Source: Thermopolyspora sp044507605 (GTDB lineage Bacteria; Actinomycetota; Actinomycetes; Streptosporangiales; Streptosporangiaceae). Taken from it: 64,000 nucleotides of DNA. This document shows, one piece after another, positions 33,190 to 40,145 of the stretch. Below the pieces are notes generated by a model, which searched no databases, was not told the DNA's origin, and was given only the letters and a program-made list of their open reading frames with translations. Location: contig JBIQJI010000013.1 of assembly GCA_044507605.1 (NCBI GenBank), forward strand, positions 1-64,000. The letters run 5' to 3'. Positions within the stretch are counted from its first letter, which is position 1, and every line of letters begins with the position of its first letter. A program made the translations under genes and the position numbers.

Positions 33190-34576
33190 CCACCGGGCCG
33201 ACGGCCCCCTGATCCGCGACGCCGGCACGCCCGCCGATCGGCCCGCGCTGGGCCTCGGCACGCTCGGCCGCGTGCCCGCGCCGGCCCGCCCGCTCGTCGA
33301 CCCCCGCGACCTGGACGTCTCGATGCTGCACATCGGGCTCGGCTCGTTCCACCGCGCCCATCAGGCCGTCTACACCGAGGAGGCGATGGCCGCCACCGGC
33401 GACCGGCGCTGGGGCATCGTGGCCGCGGGCATCCGCTCGCGCGAGGTGACCGACCGGGTCGCCGCCCAGGACGGCCTGTACGGCGTGCTGGTGCGCGACG
33501 GCCGCCCCGGCGGCACGTCGATCAGGGTCGCCGGGGCGCTGCGCGGCACGCTGAACGGCGCCGAGCTGATCACGGCGGTCGCCGATCCGCGCATCCACAT
33601 CGTCACGATCACCGTGACCGAGAAGGGCTACCTGCCGGACCAGGGCGTGATCGAGTGGCTGGTGGCCGGGCTGGCCCGGCGGCACGCCGGCGCGGGCGCC
33701 CCGCTGACCGTGCTGTCGTGCGACAACATGCCGCACAACGGCGCGGTCGTACGCGACGCCGTCATCGCCGCCGCCTCCGGCCCCGGGCTCGACCCGGCCC
33801 TGCCGGAGTGGATCACGGCCAACGTGGCGTTCCCGAGCTCCATGGTGGACCGGCTCGTGCCGGCGCCCACCCCCGCCGACCTCGCCGAGGCCGCGGAGCT
33901 GCTGGGCGTGACCGACCGGGCGACCGTGGCCACCGAGCCGTTCCGCCAGTGGGTCATCGAGGACCGCTTCGCCGCCGACCGGCCGGCGTGGGAGAAGGCC
34001 GGGGCGCTGATCGTGCCCGACGTGGCGCCGTACGAGCTGATCAAGCTGCGGCTGCTCAACGGCAGCCACTCCCTGATCGCCTATCTCGGCCTGCTGCGCG
34101 GCTGCGCCACCATCGCCGAGGCCATCGCCAGGGACGACGTGGCCGAGGCGGTGCGCGGCCTGATGGACCAGGACATCACCCCGGGCCTGAGCGTGCCGCC
34201 GGGCTTCGACCTGGCGGAGTACAAGGACACCCTGCTCGCCCGTTTCGCCAACCCGGCCCTGCGCCACCGCACCGCCCAGGTCGCCTCGGACGGCTCGCTG
34301 AAGCTTCCCCTGCGCCTGCTCCCGGTGATCGACGAACGGCTGGCCGCCGGCGCCACGCCCGCCTGGGCCGCCCTCGGCGTCGCCGCCTGGATGAAATGGG
34401 TGACGATCGCCCCGGATCTGAACGATCCCATCGCCCCCACCCTCAAGGCCGCGGCCGGCGCGGCCACGACCCCGCACGCCGTGGTGACGGCCCTGCTTCC
34501 CCTCCTCACACCGGCACCGGCGCCCGAGGTCGTCGGCCTCCTGACCGACACCCTGGCGGCGCTGCCCGGAGAGTGA
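33179..34576 (+). CDS. uxuB: Mannitol dehydrogenase family, fructuronate reductase
   Basis: A 465-residue polyol-type dehydrogenase. After a 45-residue N-terminal extension comes the Rossmann entry LHIGLGSFHRAHQAVYTEE. The family signatures VLSCDNMPHNG, FPSSMVDRL and the catalytic lysine region YELIKLRLLNGSHS follow. Mannitol dehydrogenase, tagaturonate reductase and fructuronate reductase share this fold; with uxaC and manD beside it, NADH-dependent reduction of fructuronate to mannonate is the natural assignment. It overlaps manD by 11 bases and ends six bases from the convergent fbiB, leaving no room for a separate terminator. The downstream 2-keto-3-deoxygluconate kinase and aldolase are not in this window. 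Confidence 0.88.
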   Translation: MTGDHRADGPLIRDAGTPADRPALGLGTLGRVPAPARPLVDPRDLDVSMLHIGLGSFHRAHQAVYTEEAMAATGDRRWGIVAAGIRSREVTDRVAAQDGLYGVLVRDGRPGGTSIRVAGALRGTLNGAELITAVADPRIHIVTITVTEKGYLPDQGVIEWLVAGLARRHAGAGAPLTVLSCDNMPHNGAVVRDAVIAAASGPGLDPALPEWITANVAFPSSMVDRLVPAPTPADLAEAAELLGVTDRATVATEPFRQWVIEDRFAADRPAWEKAGALIVPDVAPYELIKLRLLNGSHSLIAYLGLLRGCATIAEAIARDDVAEAVRGLMDQDITPGLSVPPGFDLAEYKDTLLARFANPALRHRTAQVASDGSLKLPLRLLPVIDERLAAGATPAWAALGVAAWMKWVTIAPDLNDPIAPTLKAAAGAATTPHAVVTALLPLLTPAPAPEVVGLLTDTLAALPGE

Positions 34577-34582
34577 GCCGCG

Positions 34583-35860
34583 TCACCTGGTGACGATGAA
34601 GTCGGCGGGGTCGCGCGGCGGGCGGTCCTTCGGCGGCGCCGCCGCGTGGCCGACCGCCACGGCGCCCATCGGGTCCCAGCCGGGCGGCAGATCCAGCGCC
34701 CGGCGGGTGACCTCGCGGCAGAACATCGTGGAGGAGACCCAGGCCGAGCCCAGCCCTTCGACGGCGAGCTGCACCAGCAGGTTCTGCACCGCGGCGCCGG
34801 CGGCCACCACGAACATCTCCCGCTCCGAGGCGTTGCGGCGGGCGTCGGGGTAGGTGTGGGCGCCGTCGGTGACCAGGCAGGGCACCACCAGGTACGGCGC
34901 GTTGCGCAGCACGTCGCCCCGGCGCACCCGCTTGGCGATCGACTCGGCGGAGAAGCCGTCGCCCTGAAGGTCGGCGATCCACGCGTCGCGCATCGCGTCG
35001 AGCAGGCGGGTGCGGGCCTGCGCCGACTCCAGCAGCACGAACCGCCACGGGGTGGTGTGGTGCGGGGCCGGCGCCGCGATCGCGGCGGCGACGGCCCTGC
35101 GCACGGCGGCGCCGTCGACCGGCTCGGCCGTGAACTCCCTGATGGTGCGGCGGGCGAAGACCACGTCGGCCGAGCCGTAGCGGAACATGTCCTGGTCGGC
35201 CGGGCGCACCAGCACCCGCGCGCCGGGGCCGTCGTCGTCGGTCACCAGCGCCGACAGGCCCCGCACGATCGCGACGGGCACCCCCCGCAGCTTGCCCTTG
35301 ACCAGTTCGGCGGCCGACGCGATCTCGTCGATCAGCGCCGTCACGGTGACCGACAGCGGGTTGCCGTAGCCGTCGACCCGGCCGCGCAGGTCGTCGACCG
35401 GGGTCACGCCGGCCGCGCCGATCGCCACGTCCATCAGGCCCTGCCGCCAGGGGCGGCCGAACGTGTCGGAGACGATCACCCCGGCGGACACGCCGAGCCG
35501 CTCGCGCAGCCCCGCCCGGATGCGCCGGGCCGACGCGTCGGGGTCCTCGGGCAGCAGCAGCACGGTGCCGGTCTCGGTGTTGGAGGAGTCGACGCCGGCG
35601 GCGGCCATCACCAGGCCGGAGCGGGTCTGCGCGATCACGGTCTCGCCGCGCCGGGCCACCACCCGTGCCGTCTCCGCCTCGATGGCCTTGGTCCGGCTCG
35701 TGCCGGACTCGACGCGGCCCTCGGCCTTACTGACGATCTTGGAGGTGACGACGAGGACGTCTCCGTCGGCCAGATCGGGCGCCGCGGCCGCGATCAGGGC
35801 GGCGAGGTCGTCACCCGGACGTACCTCGGGGATGCCGTGGATCCCCGTGAGCTGGATCAT
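34583..35860 (-). CDS. fbiB: Coenzyme F420:L-glutamate ligase / dehydro-F420 reductase FbiB
   Basis: A 425-residue fusion. Residues 1 to about 235 are the CofE-type ligase (TGIHGIPEVRPGDDL, VVTSKIVSKAEGR, SDTFGRPWRQGLMDVAIG) that adds glutamates to F420-0. Residues about 240-425 are a nitroreductase-like flavin domain (RRTIREFTAEPVDGAAV, NAPYLVVPCLV, VEGLGSAWVSS), which in mycobacteria reduces dehydro-F420 using FMNH2. Both halves are intact and the length is as in mycobacteria. ATG 35860 has AAGGAG upstream at good spacing. It lies 71 bases after fbiA on the same strand, the usual fbiAB order. Confidence 0.95.
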   Translation of the reverse strand: MIQLTGIHGIPEVRPGDDLAALIAAAAPDLADGDVLVVTSKIVSKAEGRVESGTSRTKAIEAETARVVARRGETVIAQTRSGLVMAAAGVDSSNTETGTVLLLPEDPDASARRIRAGLRERLGVSAGVIVSDTFGRPWRQGLMDVAIGAAGVTPVDDLRGRVDGYGNPLSVTVTALIDEIASAAELVKGKLRGVPVAIVRGLSALVTDDDGPGARVLVRPADQDMFRYGSADVVFARRTIREFTAEPVDGAAVRRAVAAAIAAPAPHHTTPWRFVLLESAQARTRLLDAMRDAWIADLQGDGFSAESIAKRVRRGDVLRNAPYLVVPCLVTDGAHTYPDARRNASEREMFVVAAGAAVQNLLVQLAVEGLGSAWVSSTMFCREVTRRALDLPPGWDPMGAVAVGHAAAPPKDRPPRDPADFIVTR

Positions 35861-35931
35861 CGAGACTCCTTGAGCGTGCGGACTTCCGGTGCCTCTCGAA
35901 CCGGGTGGCCGCCCGGCGGCGGTGGGGGAGG

Positions 35932-36858
35932 TCATTGGGCGAGCGCCAGGGCGGCGCGGGCGATGTCGGCGGTGGCGGCCAGATCGTGCATGATCAGCGG
36001 GCGGGCCTCGACCCGGACCCCGTCGAGCGCCACGCCCTCGTCCTGCTCGGCCACCAGCCAGCCGTCGAGCAGGCCCGCGCCGTACAGCTCCAGCACCGCC
36101 TGGGCGGTGGTGGGCCGCCCGATCGCGGTGAGGCAGGCGTCGGCCATGCCGCGCACGGGGGCACCGCCGATGATGGGGGAGACCCCGACCACGGTCTTGG
36201 CCGTCAGCGCGGCCCGGATGCCGGGGATCTGCAGGATGGTGCCGATGCTCACCACGGGGTTGGACGGCGGCAGGATCACCACGTCGGCCGCCTCGATGGC
36301 CTCCAGCACCCCGGGGGCCGGCTTGGCCTCCTCGGCCCCCACCAGCACGATGCTCTGCGCCGGGACCGAGGCGCGCAGCCGCACCCACCACTCCTGGAAG
36401 TGGATGGCCCGCCGCCCCTGCTCGTCTTCGATCACCACGTGGGTCTCGGTGCGGTCGTCGCTCATCGGGATGAGCCGGACGCCCGGCCGCCAGCGCGTGC
36501 ACAGCGCCTCGGTGACCTGAGACAGCTGATAGCCGGCGTTGAGCATCTGGGTGCGCACGATGTGGGTGGCGATGTCGCGGTCGCCGAGGCCGAACCACTG
36601 CGGCTCCATGCCGTACGCCGCGAGCTCGGCCTTCAGCGTGAAGCTTTCGTCGGCGCGGCCCCAGCCCTGCTCCTCGTTGATCCCACCGCCCAGGGTGTAC
36701 ATGACCGTGTCGAGATCGGGGCAGATGCGCAGCCCGAACAGGGTGATGTCGTCGCCGGTGTTGCCGATCACGGTGATCTCGGCGTCGGGCGCCGCGGCCT
36801 TCAGGCCGCGCAGGAACCGGGCGCCGCCGATGCCGCCCGCGAGGGATACGATCCGCAT
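35932..36858 (-). CDS. fbiA: FO phospho-transferase FbiA (CofD, LPPG/EPPG:FO transferase)
   Basis: A 308-residue CofD-family enzyme that joins FO to the activated phospholactate or phosphoenolpyruvate donor to give (dehydro-)F420-0. The N-terminal LAGGIGGARFLRGL (6-19) is the nucleotide loop, GNTGDDITLFGLRICPDLD holds the metal aspartates, and ILPPSNPVVSIGTIL is the conserved FO/phosphate segment. ATG 36858 is chosen because it begins the first strand; the open frame upstream has no similarity. The upstream 251-base gap to the divergent gene at 37110 should contain its promoter. The donor-activating FbiD is not in the window. Confidence 0.95.
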   Translation of the reverse strand: MRIVSLAGGIGGARFLRGLKAAAPDAEITVIGNTGDDITLFGLRICPDLDTVMYTLGGGINEEQGWGRADESFTLKAELAAYGMEPQWFGLGDRDIATHIVRTQMLNAGYQLSQVTEALCTRWRPGVRLIPMSDDRTETHVVIEDEQGRRAIHFQEWWVRLRASVPAQSIVLVGAEEAKPAPGVLEAIEAADVVILPPSNPVVSIGTILQIPGIRAALTAKTVVGVSPIIGGAPVRGMADACLTAIGRPTTAQAVLELYGAGLLDGWLVAEQDEGVALDGVRVEARPLIMHDLAATADIARAALALAQ

Positions 36859-37109
36859 GCCGGACAGTCTTCCATTGCCCGCACCGAGGCCGTGCCGCAA
36901 GGTCCCGATGACGCCCGGAACGGTGCCGGGAGGTTCCGGGCGGGCCGTTGTGGCGCGTTCCAGCAGGTCGTTCCGGTCGAAGCGATCAGTCCGGATCGCG
37001 GATGATGGAACGCTTTTGTGACGTACGTGCATCTTGGGACGCCCGACATAGATGTCGGCAATGTGCAAAACTGCCCGGGTGCCGTTTCGGCCCCAGGGGG
37101 TAAATGACC

Positions 37110-39395
37110 ATGACAGACGCTGAGATCGCTCGCCTGAGAGAGCCCGCCGCGTGGACCATGCTCGCGGTGGCGGCCTCCGCTGTGCTCGTCAACGCCGAGC
37201 GGTTACTGATCGCCGGGGAAGGCATCAACTCCTTCGGGATCCGGGCCCTGAGCGGCCTCAGCGTCATGGGATCCGCCGTCATCGCCGTGCTCTCGGCCGG
37301 CGCCGCGCTCCTCGTCACCCGCTTCGGCGAGCCGACCCCCCGCGCCAGGCTCATCGGCTACGGCGTCCTCGGCGTGCTCGGGCTGGCCCTGCTCTTCGGC
37401 CTGCTCAGCGCCGGCGGGGTGCTGATCGGCGACCTGTCCGCCCGCACCAAGATCGAGGCGCTGCTCACCGGACTGCCCGGCCTCGCGCTGGCCACGTTCG
37501 CGCTGCTGTACGTCCTGCGCACGCTGAACGCCGCAGGGGCGGCCGGGCGCTTCGGGGCGGCGGGGCAGCCGTACGGGATGCCCGGCCCGGGCCAGGGCCC
37601 CGGCGGCTACGGCGGCTTCGGGCCAGGGCCGATGGGTCCGGGCGGCCCGGGCGGTCCGGGCGGACCTTACGGCCAGGGCGCGCCCTTCGGCCCGGGCGGC
37701 CAGTCGGGCCCCGGCGGGCCTGGTGGCCCTGGTGGTCCTGGTGGGCCTGCAGGCCCGGGCGGGCCTGGTGGCCCCGGTGGTCCTGGTGGGCCTGCAGGCC
37801 CGGGCGGGCCTGGGGGACCTGGCGGTCCCGGTGCTCCCGGTGCTCCCGGTGGCCCTGGCGGCCTTGGCATGCCGGGCGCTCCCGGCGTCCCCGACGGTGC
37901 TCCGGCCGGTGCCGCCGCAGGCGGCCAGCCCGCGCAGCAGGGGCCGCTCGCCATCGGCCCGGGTTCGGGGCAGGGTGCGTCCGGACAGGGTGCGTCCGGC
38001 TCCTACGGCCGGCCCGAGCCGGCTTTCGGCGGCCCCGATCAGGGGCCGTCCCACGCGGCCTCCGGTCAGCCCGATCAGGGCGCGTCGCCGTACGGACGGC
38101 AGGAGCCCGGTGCGGCCTACGGCCGGCCCGACTCCGGCCCTGGCGACGCCCCGTACGGCGGGCCGGGCGGATACGGCGCCCCCGCCGCCGGGTCCGGCCA
38201 GCCCGAGTCCGCTTCGGCGCCGGGGTACGGCCAGGGCGGCCCGTCCGGGTACGGGCAGGCCGAGTCCCCGTCGCCCTTCGGCCGGCCCGGGCCCGCAGGC
38301 CCCGACGCCGCCGGCTACGGTCAGCCCGACCAGGGCTCCGGTTACGGCCAGCCCGGCCAGGGGATGCAGGGCCAGGGCCAGTACGGGCAGCAGGCTCCGT
38401 TCGGCCAGTCGCCCGCCGGTGGGCCCGCGCCGTTCGGTCAGCCGGGGCCCGACCAGCAGGGCCCGGGCGGACAGCCCGCGCCCGACCAGCAGGGCCACTC
38501 TCCCCGGCACGGCTTCGCCTCCGAGCCCTTCCCGGGCGCGCAGGGCCCGGCGACCGGCGGGTACGGCGACGCGGCGCAGCCGTACGGCACGGGTGGGCCG
38601 TACGGGGCGCAGCAGGGCGCCGGGCAGCCGCCGGGTTACGGCGAGCAGCCGGGCCAGGGCGGGGAGCCGCAGCCGCTGCCGTCGTTCCCGTCGTACCAGA
38701 ACGACGGGCAGGCCGACTCGCCGTACGCCCCCGCCCCGCAGGGGGGCGAGGGGTCGCCTTACTCGGGCGCCCACTCCGGCGAGACCCTGCCGGAGCTGCC
38801 GCCTCCGCCCGCCGCCCAGCACGATCCGGGCGACCCGGGCACGGCCCGGCTTTCGGGCGGGGCCCGGCACGACGCCGGCTCGACGGGCTCGGGCGAGACC
38901 GGGCCGACGGGCGGCTGGCCCTCGCCGCCGCCGCAGGCGTACGGCGACCCGGTGGACCCGCGGCAGCAGCAGCTCGCGCAGGCGTACCAGCAGGCGCAGG
39001 GCTATCAGCAGCGCGCCGAGTCGGACCCTTCCGGCCCGCAGCCGTTCGGCGGCCCGCTGGGGCACCCGCAGACGTACGAGCCGCCGGGGTTCGACGCGCA
39101 GAGCACCCAGGGTTTCGCCCAGGTGCTGGACGCCCCGCGGTTGCCGTACCAGGGCTGGGACGAGTCGCCCGAGAAGACGGTGCGTTTCGACCCCAAGGCG
39201 CATAGGGGAGAGGAGACGCGTCCCGCGCCCGGCCGGGAGTATCGGGAAGATCCCATCGATCCAACGGCAATCTACGCACCAGAGCGTTCGTCCTCTGATC
39301 GCGGTCAGGTAATGGCTGAGGAAGGCGGCCGTACAGATCAGGCAGGACAGCAGCCCGACTCGAACGCTCAGTGGTACGGTTCGGACCGCCGATAG
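37110..39395 (+). CDS. Membrane protein with collagen-like Gly-X-Y repeats and long Gly/Pro/Gln-rich tail
   Basis: A 761-residue protein. The first 140 residues contain four membrane helices (about 16-33, 48-68, 81-103 and 114-133). The rest is low complexity: roughly residues 160-265 form a collagen-like run of G-P-G/G-P-A triplets, followed by about 480 residues rich in G, P, Q, Y and S with repeated YGQP/YGRP-like units. The C-terminal tail has KTVRFDPKA and DPTAIYAPE, resembling the end of related actinobacterial membrane proteins. The run of about 100 GGP residues could form triple helices, and the tail looks like a polymer or phase-separating linker. ATG 37110 is preferred with AGGGGG nine bases upstream; ATG 37104 is too close. 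Function is unknown. Confidence 0.75.
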   Translation: MTDAEIARLREPAAWTMLAVAASAVLVNAERLLIAGEGINSFGIRALSGLSVMGSAVIAVLSAGAALLVTRFGEPTPRARLIGYGVLGVLGLALLFGLLSAGGVLIGDLSARTKIEALLTGLPGLALATFALLYVLRTLNAAGAAGRFGAAGQPYGMPGPGQGPGGYGGFGPGPMGPGGPGGPGGPYGQGAPFGPGGQSGPGGPGGPGGPGGPAGPGGPGGPGGPGGPAGPGGPGGPGGPGAPGAPGGPGGLGMPGAPGVPDGAPAGAAAGGQPAQQGPLAIGPGSGQGASGQGASGSYGRPEPAFGGPDQGPSHAASGQPDQGASPYGRQEPGAAYGRPDSGPGDAPYGGPGGYGAPAAGSGQPESASAPGYGQGGPSGYGQAESPSPFGRPGPAGPDAAGYGQPDQGSGYGQPGQGMQGQGQYGQQAPFGQSPAGGPAPFGQPGPDQQGPGGQPAPDQQGHSPRHGFASEPFPGAQGPATGGYGDAAQPYGTGGPYGAQQGAGQPPGYGEQPGQGGEPQPLPSFPSYQNDGQADSPYAPAPQGGEGSPYSGAHSGETLPELPPPPAAQHDPGDPGTARLSGGARHDAGSTGSGETGPTGGWPSPPPQAYGDPVDPRQQQLAQAYQQAQGYQQRAESDPSGPQPFGGPLGHPQTYEPPGFDAQSTQGFAQVLDAPRLPYQGWDESPEKTVRFDPKAHRGEETRPAPGREYREDPIDPTAIYAPERSSSDRGQVMAEEGGRTDQAGQQPDSNAQWYGSDRR
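37716..37805 (+). repeat. Two 45-bp tandem repeats coding collagen-like triplets
   Basis: The 45-base unit 37716-37760 is repeated at 37761-37805 with a single T/C change, and a diverging third copy begins at 37806. Each unit codes 15 residues of Gly-X-Y triplets with one alanine. The near identity at the DNA level, beyond what the protein needs, points to recent repeat expansion. Confidence 0.9.
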
Positions 39396-39615
39396 CGCTG
39401 AATATCGGGGGCTGCATCTCGCCACCCCACCCCCACCGGGGCGAGTTCGCCTTGCCCCGGATGCTTTCATGCCGCTTGACGCCACGGGCGGGACACACGT
39501 GTAATTACAGTGGTGTTGTTTACGTCTGTCCCCGAGGTGGGTAGGGGACCGGCGTGTCCAGGGGGGCCTCCATCGCGGTGGGCGGACAGACGAGCGGGCG
39601 ACAGGGAGGTGTGCA
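39396..39615 (+). promoter_or_regulatory. Intergenic region with probable whiB promoter
   Basis: A weak 6-bp stem (CTCGCC at 39418-39423 with GGCGAG at 39440-39445) follows the membrane protein gene and might end its transcript. Further on, TTGACG (39477-39482) and TGTAAT, 18 bases apart, form a plausible sigma-70-type promoter about 110 bases upstream of the whiB start. No other feature is seen. Confidence 0.4.
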
Positions 39616-39876
39616 GTGACCGAACCGGTCATCGCACAGACGCTCGGTGGGGAAGAGGAGCTCGGGTGGCAGGAGCGCGCGTTGTGCGCGCAGACCGACC
39701 CCGAGGCGTTCTTTCCCGAGAAGGGCGGATCGACTCGGGAGGCCAAGAAGGTCTGCCGGGCTTGTGAGGTGCGTGCCGAATGCCTCGAATACGCCCTTGA
39801 GCACGATGAACGGTTCGGCATCTGGGGGGGACTGTCCGAGCGCGAAAGACGCAGGATCAAGCGCGAGGCGAGCTGA
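39616..39876 (+). CDS. WhiB-family iron-sulfur regulator, WhmD/WhiB2-like
   Basis: An 86-residue WhiB-like protein. The four cluster-binding cysteines are C24, C47, C50 and C56 (Cx2Cx5C), and the GIWGG turn at 68-72 precedes the basic DNA-binding tail ERERRRIKREA. Length, N-terminus and position beside fbiAB and manB match WhiB2/WhmD (WhiB in Streptomyces), a regulator needed for septation or sporulation, acting with sigma factor region 4. GTG 39616 follows GGGAGG six bases upstream. The next gene lies 269 bases downstream. Confidence 0.92.
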   Translation: MTEPVIAQTLGGEEELGWQERALCAQTDPEAFFPEKGGSTREAKKVCRACEVRAECLEYALEHDERFGIWGGLSERERRRIKREAS

Positions 39877-40145
39877 TCGCGCACGCGCCGGCGGCGGCCG
39901 GGGGGCCGCACGACCGGTGAGCCGGCCCGGCCGGACCACGGGGAGCATGACGGGGAGCACGGGGCGACACAGGGGAACCCAGGGGAACGCATTGAGCGCG
40001 GGGAGCAGAGAGCCGCTCTGCTGCAGCGTTCCAGAGCACGCCACGGGGAAAACACCGCTTCAAATGCGGCACTTCGTGAACTCCTGAACCTGGGGTGCCG
40101 TATGTTTGATCGGCGCCCAGCCGTACCACAGCTCAAGGACTCCCC

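Noticed and set aside
35861..37068. Longer forms of FbiA and FbiB using upstream in-frame starts
   Set aside because: The extra residues show no similarity to F420 enzymes and run antisense or across the neighbouring gene; the chosen ATG codons fit the known N-termini.
37716..37850. Repeats that might be a CRISPR array
   Set aside because: The units are directly adjacent without spacers and code in-frame Gly-Pro triplets, so they are protein-coding repeats.
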